Shown here: positions 1-8,050 of the stretch, one piece after another
Position numbering within the stretch: the first letter of the stretch is position 1
Layout of the letters: every line of letters starts with the position of its first letter
NCBI GenBank assembly: GCA_043748015.1
Contig: JAYTOA010000153.1
Span: 1 to 19,384 of the forward strand
Reading direction: 5' to 3'
DNA from: JAIBBG01 sp043748015
Lineage (GTDB): Bacteria > Bacteroidota > Bacteroidia > Flavobacteriales_D > Sanyastnellaceae
DNA: 19,384 nucleotides
Translations under genes and position numbers: made by a program
The notes under the pieces: model-generated
Database searches by the model: none
What the model saw: the letters and a program-made list of their open reading frames with translations, nothing else
Told to the model about the DNA's origin: nothing

Positions 1-366
1 CACGAGTGATAGCTTCAGCTCGCCTCCGTTTTCTATGTAGGCAGTTACATTTCCCTCTGCACTTTGTCGATCGTAAATGCTGTCTACTCCGAATGCAATA
101 GCCATCGTAGCGTCGGTGTCTGTTGGTATATCAAAATGGCCGTTTTCGTCTGTGATGTCGGTGCCCACTTCTATGTAAGACATTGGACACGTCAAGCAAG
201 AGTTTGCCCATTTTGTAAAGCGCACAAGGGCATTAGGAACAGGCGTGCCCGAGTTCACCAACACAACACGCCCACCGAAATAGGGCTTGATATTTTTTTG
301 TTCCTCTTTGATGCACGAAACAAACAAAAGAAGCACGAGTAATGTAAAAATTGTAATTGTCCGCAT
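1..366 (-). CDS. Lipoprotein, N-terminal part (runs off left edge)
   Basis: The frame is open from an ATG at 366 to the first base of the window: 122 codons, with no stop inside the window. The N-terminus is a lipoprotein signal peptide: a hydrophobic stretch rich in Leu, Ile and Val ending LLFVSC, with the lipidated Cys at residue 18. Residues about 30-80 have the look of a carboxypeptidase-regulatory-like or Cna-B-like beta-sandwich: FGGRVVLVNSGTPVPNALV, then GTDITDENGHFDIPTD. In Bacteroidota such domains occur in surface lipoproteins and at the front of TonB-dependent receptors. The lipobox is seen directly; the fold is my inference from the short pattern. The protein is probably attached to the outer or inner membrane facing the periplasm. 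Function unknown; the C-terminus lies outside the window. Confidence 0.75.
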   Translation of the reverse strand, partial: MRTITIFTLLVLLLFVSCIKEEQKNIKPYFGGRVVLVNSGTPVPNALVRFTKWANSCLTCPMSYIEVGTDITDENGHFDIPTDTDATMAIAFGVDSIYDRQSAEGNVTAYIENGGELKLSLV

Positions 367-704
367 GTGTGAAAAATTTGGTTCTTCACGAATGTAGTTT
401 TCCTATGTGAAGAAATTTCCGGTTTGAAACAGATGGATTTTTGAAATTGAAAATATTATAGAGAAGGTTGCAAAACTTGAGTGTTTGAAGGTGTTTCAGA
501 AGACTACTATTTCATAATTGGGCGAATGAGCCAAAACGAGATTTTCATTTTCCTCAAAGAATGATTGATTTGCTCGGAATTCTCATGAGAATTATTTCAT
601 AACAAAGCACTCGCGATTCTCAATTCTAAGCGATGGTTCATACACTACTGACATACGAAAATAAAATGATATTTTCTATCGCTTGATTTGGGTTTTGGTT
701 TTAC
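367..704. other. Intergenic region with a 16-base palindrome
   Basis: No gene is visible in this 338-base AT-rich gap. It lies upstream of the lipoprotein at 1-366 and downstream of the AI-2E family gene, both on the minus strand, so it should hold the lipoprotein promoter and the end of the other transcript. A perfect 16-base palindrome, AATTCTCATGAGAATT, sits at 578-593 and could be a regulator site. A loose inverted repeat AAGCGAT (628-634) / ATCGCTT (678-684) lies between it and the AI-2E stop. I found no convincing TAnnTTTG promoter or T-tailed terminator. Confidence 0.4.
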
Positions 705-1835
705 CTAGTCATGCGAAGCCGATTCTTCATCGTGTTTCTTAAGATTCGGCTTGATAGATTCGAGTATTGTTTTTCCAATGTCTGGCTGATTGTCACCTAT
801 GAGAAACCCAAATGGCTGTAGTGGTTCGATCCGGTCAAAAACTACTTTAACCAACGCAGTCAAAGGGATAGCGAGAAACATTCCGGCGATGCCCCACATT
901 GCGCCTCCTATTATGACAACCAATATGGATACGAGTGCGTTCACTTTCACTTTGCTCGCCACAATTTTGGGAACAATAAAATTATTGTCGATAAACTGGA
1001 CAGCCGCGTAAAGGATAAACACCCAGAGAGCATAAATCGGACTTTTAGTGGCAATGGCTATCAGCATGGGCAAAGTGGTTGCAACGATTCCACCTATGTA
1101 TGGAATGAGATTCAATAAGGCTCCGAGTATGCCGAATAGAATAGCATACTGTATTCCCAATACCAGCAGTCCAAAAGAATTCAATGCTGCAACAATTGCA
1201 GCCTCGAGAAGTAAACCTATGAGATAAGATTGGACGAGTGATTTTGTTTCTGTCAATACCTCGGACACCATGTCCTTACGCTCATTTTTGAATAGTCTTG
1301 ACACAAATTCAAGTAAGAGCGGTTTGTAAAACAAAATCATGAAAATGTAAACCGGAATGAGGAGCATGAGCATCAATGCGCCGCCAATTCCAATCAATGC
1401 ACTTCCAAGAACGTTCGAGATATTGTGTATGTTTTCTGTGCGTGTGTCCTTAATCCATTGCTGTATTTTGGAAGTGCGAATATTGAAATTGCTGGAAATC
1501 CACTGGATGATGTCATTGGAAATCGTTGCGAATTTTTCTTTGAGCAAAGGAAACGAATCATTCAACATTGACATCTGCGAAATGATAAGGAATGCGAGTG
1601 CAGCTATGATTACAATGGCCAATGTAACTGTTAGAGTGATTGCCAGAATCCTGTTCATGCGTTTTCTGCAGAGATAATTGACTATAGGATTCAGCAGTAT
1701 AGCTATGATCAAGGAGAAAAGGAACGGGACAATGATATCCTGTCCAATATATAATACGTAGAATAGGGCAATCAAGCCAATGATTACATTGGATAGTTTG
1801 GCGTATACCGGCCATTTGATTGTTGTTGTTTCCAA
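705..1835 (-). CDS. AI-2E family (PerM/YhhT-like) membrane protein
   Basis: A 376-residue polytopic membrane protein of the AI-2E transporter family (formerly UPF0118). Members are proposed exporters or ion-coupled transporters in the inner membrane; few have a proven substrate. The family pattern is visible: an N-terminal hairpin of two membrane segments (about 15-50, IIVPFLFSLIIAILLNP), a soluble part at about 85-140, and a C-terminal bundle with GALLNLIPYIGG, then the FIVPKIVASKVKVNALVSIL stretch and MWGIAGMFLAIPLTA. Length is typical. The start is uncertain. The best-fitting codon is TTG at 1833-1835; the first internal ATG would be residue 60 and would remove the first two membrane segments, while a stop lies 10 codons upstream of the TTG. 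The cytoplasmic tail (about 340-376) is short and charged. It lies 150 bases downstream of the sugar dehydrogenase gene on the same strand, and a weak hairpin between them suggests separate transcripts. Confidence 0.88.
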   Translation of the reverse strand: METTTIKWPVYAKLSNVIIGLIALFYVLYIGQDIIVPFLFSLIIAILLNPIVNYLCRKRMNRILAITLTVTLAIVIIAALAFLIISQMSMLNDSFPLLKEKFATISNDIIQWISSNFNIRTSKIQQWIKDTRTENIHNISNVLGSALIGIGGALMLMLLIPVYIFMILFYKPLLLEFVSRLFKNERKDMVSEVLTETKSLVQSYLIGLLLEAAIVAALNSFGLLVLGIQYAILFGILGALLNLIPYIGGIVATTLPMLIAIATKSPIYALWVFILYAAVQFIDNNFIVPKIVASKVKVNALVSILVVIIGGAMWGIAGMFLAIPLTALVKVVFDRIEPLQPFGFLIGDNQPDIGKTILESIKPNLKKHDEESASHD

Positions 1836-1900
1836 TGGTAAAGATTGTGTTTTCAGGTAAGGTAATCAGCGTAAAGCAAGTCAATACACCTTCATTTAAA

Positions 1901-1918
1901 ATTCTTCATAAGAAGAAT
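1901..1918. terminator. Weak AT-rich hairpin, possible terminator
   Basis: ATTCTTC (1901-1907) and GAAGAAT (1912-1918) form a 7-bp stem with a 4-base loop, 68-85 bases past the stop of the sugar dehydrogenase gene on the minus strand. Read on that strand it is followed by TTTTAAA. The stem is AT-rich, so termination would be weak. Confidence 0.3.
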
Positions 1919-1985
1919 CAATGTCTGGATTCTACGAGTTTACCATTGAGCAAAGTGATGACAAGATAACAACTTCGGCCATGGG

Positions 1986-3509
1986 TTAATTGCAATCAGT
2001 TCCAAAGACACCAATGAACAGCAGCAGGTCAGCAACAGTAATTACACCATCTACATTAAGGTCGGCCGGGCAATCGCAATTGACGCTGAATAAACATGAG
2101 CCATCATCCACTTCTGCTTCTGCATTGTAATTCGTTGCATTGCCGTATGTGCATCCTCCAATTCCTCCAACGATAATCCACGAAACTGCATTCGATTGTC
2201 GGGTGCATGTTCCATTGCTCACACGTACATAATAGGAACCGGCTTGCGTTGGAGTATAGGTCGATTGTGTAGCACCGGGAATGATTACTCCATCGCGATA
2301 CCACCAGTAACTTGTTCCTGTAACACTTTCCAAATCTCCATTTCCATTGCTTGAAATAGTTGGATAGAATGGACAAGTATCAACGAGTTTGTAAATGGTA
2401 TTTGTGTTTTTCACTACATAGACTTCTCCGTTACTGCTTTCTCCAAAAGCAACAACACCTGCACCTGTGTTGAACATATTTGATTCCGTAAATCCTCCTG
2501 ATCCGTTTGGAAAAAGACTCATGATTTGGCCTTGACAATAGTCGACGAAAAAGTATAGGCCATTCAGTGAAGGAAATGAGAGTCCGCGATAAACCACTCC
2601 ACCGGTTATTGAACAATATCCTTGCGCATGAGTATGTATTTGCACAGGGAAATCGTAGAATGCCAAAGGCTGACAGCCACCGGTGGAATATGCGAAATTG
2701 CCTTCGTAGCATTTCCATCCCCAGTTTTTACCGCCCGGTGAGCCCGCCGGTTCAAAATCAATTTCTTCTTGAGTTCCTTGTCCAACGTCACCAATCCATA
2801 GATCACCTGTTTGTCTGTCGAAGCTGAATTTCCAAGGATTACGCAAACCAAGCGACCATATTTCGGGAAGAGTATCTGATTGACCGAAGAATGGATTGCT
2901 TGGAGGAATGGTATATGGCAAACCATTGTCAATATCAATGCGCAACATTTTACCAAGTCGTTCGAGCGGATTTTGGCCGCGACCACCGGGATCGCCGGCA
3001 CTTCCGCCATCACCCATACCTATATATAAGTATCCGTCAGGTCCAAATGCAATGTGACCACCATTGTGATTGGTATACGGTTGAGCTATTGTGAGAATAA
3101 TTGTTGCAGAAGCAGAATTTGCAATATTGGGATTGGCGCTTACCTGATAGCGGGCAACAACAGTACTTCCAATCGTGTTGGTATAATTGACAAAAAAGTA
3201 ACCGTTGTTCTGATAATCGGGATGAAATGCAAGCCCAAGCAAACCGCGTTCGCCGCCTGTCGTCACTAATCCGGTAAGATCGAGAAAAGTGCCTATGTAT
3301 GTTCCATTGGTGTCGAGAATTTCGATATCAGCTTGTGATTGCTCAAGAACAAATAGTCTGTTATCGCCACAGTGATAGATGCCCACCGGCGAGGAAAGTG
3401 TCGTGTTGAATGTCTGTAAACTAATGGCAGGCGGTGTGAGCGTCTGAGAAAATGCAGTTGATGCAATTAATAGAATGACGGCAGCAATCGCTATGGAAAA
3501 TGGCTTCAT
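1986..3509 (-). CDS. Secreted PQQ-dependent sugar dehydrogenase-like protein with C-terminal modules
   Basis: I place the start at the ATG at 3509, giving 507 residues; a longer reading from a TTG at 3530 adds seven residues before the signal peptide. Residues 1-22 are a signal peptide (MKPFSIAIAAVILLIASTAFSQ region). Residues about 25-376 are a glucose/sorbosone dehydrogenase (soluble PQQ beta-propeller) domain, with the active-site stretch NHNGGHIAFGPDG (His148) and GLRNPWKFSFD (Arg223). The family oxidises sugars with PQQ in the periplasm or outside the cell; the substrate here is unknown. After it come an Ig-like region (about 380-443), a GCTYGNATNYN...DDGSC motif (452-473), and a final EF-hand or dockerin-like segment DLNVDGVITVADLLLF (483-498) flanked by cysteines. 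No type A T9SS sorting domain is visible. A good promoter lies just upstream. No PQQ biosynthesis genes are in the window. Confidence 0.9.
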   Translation of the reverse strand: MKPFSIAIAAVILLIASTAFSQTLTPPAISLQTFNTTLSSPVGIYHCGDNRLFVLEQSQADIEILDTNGTYIGTFLDLTGLVTTGGERGLLGLAFHPDYQNNGYFFVNYTNTIGSTVVARYQVSANPNIANSASATIILTIAQPYTNHNGGHIAFGPDGYLYIGMGDGGSAGDPGGRGQNPLERLGKMLRIDIDNGLPYTIPPSNPFFGQSDTLPEIWSLGLRNPWKFSFDRQTGDLWIGDVGQGTQEEIDFEPAGSPGGKNWGWKCYEGNFAYSTGGCQPLAFYDFPVQIHTHAQGYCSITGGVVYRGLSFPSLNGLYFFVDYCQGQIMSLFPNGSGGFTESNMFNTGAGVVAFGESSNGEVYVVKNTNTIYKLVDTCPFYPTISSNGNGDLESVTGTSYWWYRDGVIIPGATQSTYTPTQAGSYYVRVSNGTCTRQSNAVSWIIVGGIGGCTYGNATNYNAEAEVDDGSCLFSVNCDCPADLNVDGVITVADLLLFIGVFGTDCN

Positions 3510-3527
3510 TACTTTTTTGGTTTGTTC

Positions 3528-3558
3528 CAAAAATAGATGGAAAGCACAACATACAAAA
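3528..3558 (-). promoter_or_regulatory. Candidate Bacteroidota promoter for the sugar dehydrogenase gene
   Basis: On the minus strand TATTTTTG (3535-3528) is a full match to the -7 element TAnnTTTG. TTTG (3557-3554) lies 18 bases upstream, as the -33 element. The predicted start of transcription near 3522 gives a leader of about 12-15 bases before the ATG at 3509. This also supports that ATG over the TTG at 3530, which would overlap the -7 box. The other half of this gap (to 3683) must hold the promoter of the divergent gene; I see no clear box for it. Confidence 0.5.
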
Positions 3559-3683
3559 CTCTCGTTATCGAAAGTATTAGAATGCCAATTGATTTAGCTG
3601 CTTCAAGTGTACGCGGCAGCTTTGCAAATGAAGAGAAAAAACATGCGTACATATAAATGTTGTACTATTAGTTTTACGCCACA

Positions 3684-4808
3684 ATGAAGTGCTCTTTTTT
3701 CATTATCACATTTCTCGGCTTTTGTTCAAGGTTATTTTCTCAGAATACGGAAACAGCCACAAGACCATGGTCGTTCTATGCGCAATCGAATTATGGTTTC
3801 ATCGTCCCGCATCAAACTTCCATGCAGCACCTTGTGCAAGGGCACTCATATGGTATTCAGTTGGGTGCTTTTCGGAAAGCTTCAGGGAAATCATTTTGGC
3901 ATCATGCATACAATCAACCGGAGCAAGGTGTAGATTTTTGTTTTATCAATACAGGAAATCCATCACAACTTGGCCAACAGTATTCAGTTTCTTACTTGCT
4001 GAATCTTCCATTGAACAGAAGTGAGTCGAAACTTAGTGCGCGGCAATTGGAGAAGAGTAGAAAGCATAAACATTGGTTGGGGCTTGGAATTGGAATGGGT
4101 TATGTGACGCGTATCTGGAATCTTGAAACAAATCATCAAGCCGCTGTTATTGGTTCTCATGGAAATGTTGCTTTGACACTTCAGTATTCAACCAGATTGT
4201 ATCAGTCAAAGAATAGTGAATTGAGAACAGGATTGCGCATTTCGCATTTTTCGAATGGATCTTATCAGTTGCCGAATCTTGGGACAAACAATGCGAGTGT
4301 GTTTCTGAGATATTCTTTCAATAATAAAAATGTTGAGATGACTTCAAAACCGGAAATACCTGTTTGGAAAAAGTACCATGTGAGCGTAGCTGCATTGGGT
4401 GGCGTGAAGGAAATTACTCCGCCAACAGGCAAAAAATATGGAGTGGGAGTATTGAGTATTCTCGGCGAAAAGCGCGTGAGTTATAAGAGTTCATTTGGTC
4501 TTGGTTATGACATGTTGTACAATAGTTCGTTGCAGGTTTTGATGAATCGAAAACTTGATTCGCCGATAAGCAGTGGCCATACCATTCAACATGGAATTCT
4601 TTTTTCATACACACTTCACTTCAATGAATTTGAATTGAAAATGCAACAAGGAATTTATGTTCATGATCAATATAAAATCGACGGAAGATTTTATCACAGG
4701 TTCGGATTGCGATATTTGATCAATGAGCATTTGTTTGTACAACTGACATTGAAAACACATTTCGCCAAAGCGGACTATGGAGAGTTGGGGGTAGGATGGA
4801 GGATGTAG
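3684..4808 (+). CDS. Acyloxyacyl hydrolase / PagL-like outer-membrane protein
   Basis: A 374-residue protein with a signal peptide (residues 1-19, ending RLFSQ) and alternating hydrophobic beta-strand patterns typical of an outer-membrane barrel. The stretch LRISHFSNGSYQLPNLG (184-200) matches the PagL / acyloxyacyl hydrolase signature, with the catalytic pair as His188-x-Ser190. Enzymes of this family remove an acyl chain from lipid A in the outer membrane. The upstream part, GLGIGMGYVTRIWNLE (133-148), also looks like Bacteroidota members. The third catalytic residue of Pseudomonas PagL, a Glu twelve residues after the Ser, is Asn202 here, so activity is not assured. The C-terminus ends in barrel strands (FVQLTLKTHF, GELGVGWRM). 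The gene is divergent from the sugar dehydrogenase and is followed after 67 bases by the DUF2807 gene on the same strand, with a short heptad array between them. Confidence 0.75.
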   Translation: MKCSFFIITFLGFCSRLFSQNTETATRPWSFYAQSNYGFIVPHQTSMQHLVQGHSYGIQLGAFRKASGKSFWHHAYNQPEQGVDFCFINTGNPSQLGQQYSVSYLLNLPLNRSESKLSARQLEKSRKHKHWLGLGIGMGYVTRIWNLETNHQAAVIGSHGNVALTLQYSTRLYQSKNSELRTGLRISHFSNGSYQLPNLGTNNASVFLRYSFNNKNVEMTSKPEIPVWKKYHVSVAALGGVKEITPPTGKKYGVGVLSILGEKRVSYKSSFGLGYDMLYNSSLQVLMNRKLDSPISSGHTIQHGILFSYTLHFNEFELKMQQGIYVHDQYKIDGRFYHRFGLRYLINEHLFVQLTLKTHFAKADYGELGVGWRM

Positions 4809-4832
4809 ATGATAGTTCATCGTTCATAGTTG
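4808..4832 (+). repeat. Short heptad repeat array
   Basis: Directly after the acyloxyacyl hydrolase stop, GTTCATC (4815-4821) and GTTCATA (4822-4828) stand in exact 7-base register, preceded by the degenerate unit GATGATA (4808-4814) and followed by GTTG. Same family as the arrays at 11210, 12946 and 14107. Confidence 0.55.
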
Positions 4833-4875
4833 CGGGGCAACTGATTGAAGAGTTTGAGTTTAGTAAAATGGAGAG

Positions 4876-5649
4876 ATGAGTTTCAATAGTATCAAATTAA
4901 GGAGTTTGAGTTTATCGGTTCGGTTGATCGCGATAGTAATTGTGCTGTTCAATTTCTTTTCTTGCAACAAAGAAAATGCGCCCGATTGTATTCAGTCGGC
5001 AGGTGAGTTCACTACAATAAAGCGATCGTTGGAAGAATTCGATGTCATTGAATTGAGAGATTACCTACAAATAGAATTGTACGACACTACAGCTTACTAC
5101 GTAGAGATTACTGCACCCAAAAATCTGGTGCCTGATATTTCAACAGAAGTGCAAGACGGAAGATTGAAAATTGTCAATCACAACACATGCAATTTTGTGC
5201 GTTCTTTCAAGAAGAGAATCACCATTAGAATTTATGCACCGCATTTTGAAGACATACAAAATTTTGGAACAGGAGATATCAAATCCGTCAATACAATTTC
5301 TACATCACACTTCAAAATTGAAAACAGAAATGCTGCGGGAAAAATTGAGTTGGATTTGAATTGTGATACGGTCACGCTAGCCACGCATACCGGTGTGTGC
5401 GACATTTACGCAAAAGGTCAAAGTGATGTCACCAACGTATTCAACCAGGGATTGGGAATAATTGATGCACAACATTTATTGTCGAACAATGCATTCGTCA
5501 ACAATTCATCCATCAATAGTGTTTACGTGAATACGAACGGATATTTTTTCGCGCTGATAGAATTTTCGGGAAACATTTACTACTCAGGCATTCCGAATCA
5601 TATCGATCGGAGCATTCGTGGAAATGGACAGTTAATCAAAATTGATTAG
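4876..5649 (+). CDS. DUF2807 (head GIN domain) lipoprotein
   Basis: A 257-residue lipoprotein. The N-terminus has a hydrophobic segment (17-28) ending in the lipobox FFSC, with Cys30 as the lipidation site. The rest fits the DUF2807 putative auto-transporter adhesin family: an opening strand with EEFDVIELRDYLQIELY, followed by regularly spaced short beta-strands as in a parallel beta-helix (GDIKSVNTIS, KIELDLNCDTVTLATHTG, GLGIIDAQHL), and the end GNGQLIKI. Such proteins are very common in Bacteroidota and are thought to sit in the outer membrane or periplasm; none has a firm function known to me. The ATG at 4876 is the only start that places the signal peptide at the front. The gene follows the acyloxyacyl hydrolase at 67 bases and could be co-transcribed with it. 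It converges with the thioesterase at 5691, leaving 41 bases and no clear terminator. Confidence 0.82.
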   Translation: MSFNSIKLRSLSLSVRLIAIVIVLFNFFSCNKENAPDCIQSAGEFTTIKRSLEEFDVIELRDYLQIELYDTTAYYVEITAPKNLVPDISTEVQDGRLKIVNHNTCNFVRSFKKRITIRIYAPHFEDIQNFGTGDIKSVNTISTSHFKIENRNAAGKIELDLNCDTVTLATHTGVCDIYAKGQSDVTNVFNQGLGIIDAQHLLSNNAFVNNSSINSVYVNTNGYFFALIEFSGNIYYSGIPNHIDRSIRGNGQLIKID

Positions 5650-5690
5650 TGAATTAGGGAGCAGTTTTTTCTTGCGCAATACATCGCTGA

Positions 5691-6098
5691 TTATTTCATG
5701 TCGTGCGCAATCAATGCTTGCATCACATCATGCGGACATTTCATTGGCCTGCCTGTTTCCTTGTTCACGAACACCAATTCCGTCCATGCTTTGTTGAGCA
5801 ATTCATGACCGCGAAAAGTTTCATATTCAAAACGAATACGTGCAGTTGGCAATTGCGGAATGATGGTTCGAATTTCTAATTCATCATCATAAAATGCGGG
5901 GAGCGAATATTTGATGTGAAATTCAACAACAGGAAGCAATACGCCTTCATCTTCAAGTGATTTGTAGGTGATGCCGATAGCTCGCAAAGCCTCTACACGC
6001 GCCACTTCGAAGTAGATCGCATAATTGCCGTAGTATGAATATCCCATGCGATCAGTCTCAGCGTATCGCACTCTCAAGTTGGTTGTATTACGAAACAT
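5691..6098 (-). CDS. YbgC/FadM-type acyl-CoA thioesterase (hotdog fold)
   Basis: A 135-residue single hotdog domain of the 4-hydroxybenzoyl-CoA thioesterase / YbgC group. These cytoplasmic enzymes hydrolyse acyl-CoA thioesters. The signature YAETDRMGYSYYGNYAIYFE (12-31) contains the expected catalytic Asp16 and the GNY turn; the usual His of YHxNY is Tyr23, a variant I believe is common in Bacteroidota. VEALRAIG (35-42), then VVEFHIKY and the C-terminal ELVFVNKETGRPMKCP strand complete the fold. Length is normal. The ATG at 6098 is a clean start. The gene is divergent from dnaA across a 380-base gap and convergent with the DUF2807 gene. The true substrate cannot be read from the sequence. Confidence 0.9.
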   Translation of the reverse strand: MFRNTTNLRVRYAETDRMGYSYYGNYAIYFEVARVEALRAIGITYKSLEDEGVLLPVVEFHIKYSLPAFYDDELEIRTIIPQLPTARIRFEYETFRGHELLNKAWTELVFVNKETGRPMKCPHDVMQALIAHDMK

Positions 6099-6478
6099 TA
6101 GGCCAATGTCGGTAATTCAGGTAAAAAAATAAATTTCCATTAAAAATGAATTCTGCTTTTTTCAACAGAGCATATAGCAAATTGCTAGAAGCCTTGATGT
6201 AGGCGCTTGTCATGTGTAGGCGCTAAATTCGTAGGTACTAGCATATTACCCTTCTCGACATAAAGCAAATCATATTAACCTGTCAGAAATCCGCAGTTTG
6301 CAAGGCCTTTTGAAATTATGTTGAATAGTCAAACATTTCAATAAGTCAATAGCAAAACACTTTTTTTTTTCACTTTTTTCATTATTCATTTGCCGCTCAA
6401 TAGAAGCGATTGACGATATTTGTCGAATCAGTCAGCCAAAACAAATTTTAGTTAACCAATATACCCGCGCTAACCTAC
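6099..6478. promoter_or_regulatory. dnaA upstream region with direct repeats and a palindrome
   Basis: This 380-base gap carries the divergent promoters of the thioesterase and dnaA. A 13-base palindrome TAGCAAATTGCTA is at 6175-6187. TGTAGGCGCT occurs twice in direct orientation (6198-6207 and 6215-6224, 17 bases apart) with a degraded third copy CGTAGGTACT (6230-6239). TGCTAG (6183-6188) and CTAGCA (6238-6243) frame this cluster as an inverted repeat. A run of ten T is at 6361-6370. Two 7-of-8 matches to TAnnTTTG lie nearer dnaA: TTCATTTG (6385-6392) and GATATTTG (6415-6422). I find no consensus DnaA box TTATCCACA. The repeats may bind a regulator of dnaA. Confidence 0.45.
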
Positions 6479-7909
6479 ATGAAGAAAGACCACAATCAGG
6501 TTTGGAAAAGTTGTCTTGAGGTAATCAAAGACAATGTGAGCCCACAAGGATTTAAAACCTGGTTCGAACCCATTAAGCCGGTCAAGTTAGAAGACAGCGT
6601 TCTTACTATACAAGTTCCTTCTCAATTTTTTTATGAATGGCTTGAAGAGCATTATGTAACGCTCCTTAAGAAAATCATTCGCAAAGAACTTGGCACTGAA
6701 GGACGACTGGAGTACTCCATTATTATGGAGAACAACCACAACAACACGAACCCTTACACCATTAAAGTTCCAACGAGCAATCGCAAGGCTGTGAAAAATA
6801 GTCCGGTGACAATGCCTTTGGATCTTGGTGAATCTCCAATCAGAAATCCGTTTATCATACCGGGTCTCAGAAAAATGCAAGTGGATTCTAATTTGAATCC
6901 AAATTATTCTTTTGAGAATTTCATTGAAGGTGATTGCAACAGACTAGCACGTAGCGCCGGTTATGCCGTAGCCAACAAACCTGGAGGTACAGCTTTCAAC
7001 CCACTCCTTATATATGGTGGTGTTGGTCTTGGAAAAACGCATCTCGCTCACGCTATCGGTATTGAGATAAAGAATAAGAATGAAAACAAAACTGTTCTTT
7101 ATGTCAGTAGCGAAAAATTCACACACCAATTTATTGATGCAGTGAAAAACAACACCGTGAACGACTTTACGCATTTCTATCAGATGATTGACGTATTGAT
7201 CATTGACGATGTTCAGTTCTTCAGCGGTAAGGAAAAAACACAAGATGTATTCTTCCACATTTTCAATCACCTTCATCAAACAGGAAAGCAGATAATCATC
7301 ACAAGTGATAAGCCTCCTGTAGAGATGCAGGGAGTGGAGCAGCGATTGTTGAGCCGTTTCAAGTGGGGATTGAGTGCGGATTTACAGATTCCCTCATTAG
7401 AAACGCGAATTGCGATTCTTAAGAAGAAAATGTATGCTGATGGAATCGAACTTCCGGACGAAGTAGTTGAATACCTCGGTTATTCCATCACTTCAAATGT
7501 GCGCGAACTTGAAGGTGCTTTGATTTCATTGATTGCACAATCATCATTGAACAAGAAGGCCATCACTTTGGATCTTGCCAAGCAGATGATCGACAAGTTT
7601 GTGAAGAACACTGCGCGTGAAGTGAGCATTGATTACATCCAGAAAGTGGTATGTGATTACTTCGATCTTCCTATCGAATTGTTGAAGAGCAAAACGCGTA
7701 AGCGTGAAATTGTTCAGGCTCGTCAGATAGCGATGTATTTCGCCAAGAAGATGACCAAGAGCAGCCTTGCCAGCATTGGAGCACACTGCGGAGGTAAAGA
7801 CCACGCAACTGTTCTTCACGCATGTCGCACGGTGAACAATTTGCAAGAGACCGATAAGCACTTCCGCAAATACCTCGATGATTTGGAGAAGAAACTTTCA
7901 ATTGCCTAA
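6479..7909 (+). CDS. dnaA: Chromosomal replication initiator DnaA
   Basis: A 476-residue DnaA with all four domains. Domain I (about 1-80, with WFEPIKPVKLED) is the protein-interaction part; a short linker follows (about 85-140). The AAA+ domain has Walker A GGVGLGKT (180-187), Walker B LIIDD (240-244), the LLSRF segment with the probable arginine finger Arg293, and NVRELEG (340-346) with the sensor 2 Arg. The C-terminal DNA-binding domain has the family signature GGKDHATVLHACRTV (438-452) for DnaA boxes. It initiates chromosome replication by ATP-dependent assembly at oriC. Length and start are typical. An intrinsic terminator follows within 50 bases, so dnaA and dnaN are probably separate transcripts despite being neighbours. 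Confidence 0.99.
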   Translation: MKKDHNQVWKSCLEVIKDNVSPQGFKTWFEPIKPVKLEDSVLTIQVPSQFFYEWLEEHYVTLLKKIIRKELGTEGRLEYSIIMENNHNNTNPYTIKVPTSNRKAVKNSPVTMPLDLGESPIRNPFIIPGLRKMQVDSNLNPNYSFENFIEGDCNRLARSAGYAVANKPGGTAFNPLLIYGGVGLGKTHLAHAIGIEIKNKNENKTVLYVSSEKFTHQFIDAVKNNTVNDFTHFYQMIDVLIIDDVQFFSGKEKTQDVFFHIFNHLHQTGKQIIITSDKPPVEMQGVEQRLLSRFKWGLSADLQIPSLETRIAILKKKMYADGIELPDEVVEYLGYSITSNVRELEGALISLIAQSSLNKKAITLDLAKQMIDKFVKNTAREVSIDYIQKVVCDYFDLPIELLKSKTRKREIVQARQIAMYFAKKMTKSSLASIGAHCGGKDHATVLHACRTVNNLQETDKHFRKYLDDLEKKLSIA

Positions 7910-7934
7910 TCAAAACAGTTTTCAATATGAAATT

Positions 7935-7958
7935 CCCCGGAGCAATTCGGGGTTTTTT
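7935..7958 (+). terminator. Intrinsic terminator after dnaA
   Basis: CCCCG (7935-7939) pairs with CGGGG (7948-7952) across an 8-base loop, followed by six T (7953-7958). It lies 26 bases past the dnaA stop. Confidence 0.85.
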
Positions 7959-7966
7959 CATTTAGT

Positions 7967-7994
7967 GAATTGCGATTTTTGAATTGCGATTTGT
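7967..7994 (+). repeat. 14-base tandem direct repeat
   Basis: Two adjacent copies (7967-7980 and 7981-7994) share 12 of 14 bases, starting GAATTGCGATTT. Fourteen is twice the 7-base period of the other arrays. The ten bases TTAGTGAATT that lead into it (7962-7971) also occur at the end of the DUF2807 gene (5646-5655). Confidence 0.55.
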
Positions 7995-8050
7995 GGCCGC
8001 ACCAAAGTGAAGGCGCGTTCAATTCCCTATAATCATATTATACTGATATT

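Noticed and set aside
64..342. Plus-strand open frame at the left edge
   Set aside because: It is antisense to the lipoprotein frame at 1-366, which has a clear signal peptide and lipobox.
5672..5710. TTGCGCA/TGCGCAA inverted repeat between convergent genes as a terminator
   Set aside because: Only a 7-bp stem with a 25-base loop, no T tract on the correct side, and one arm lies inside a gene.
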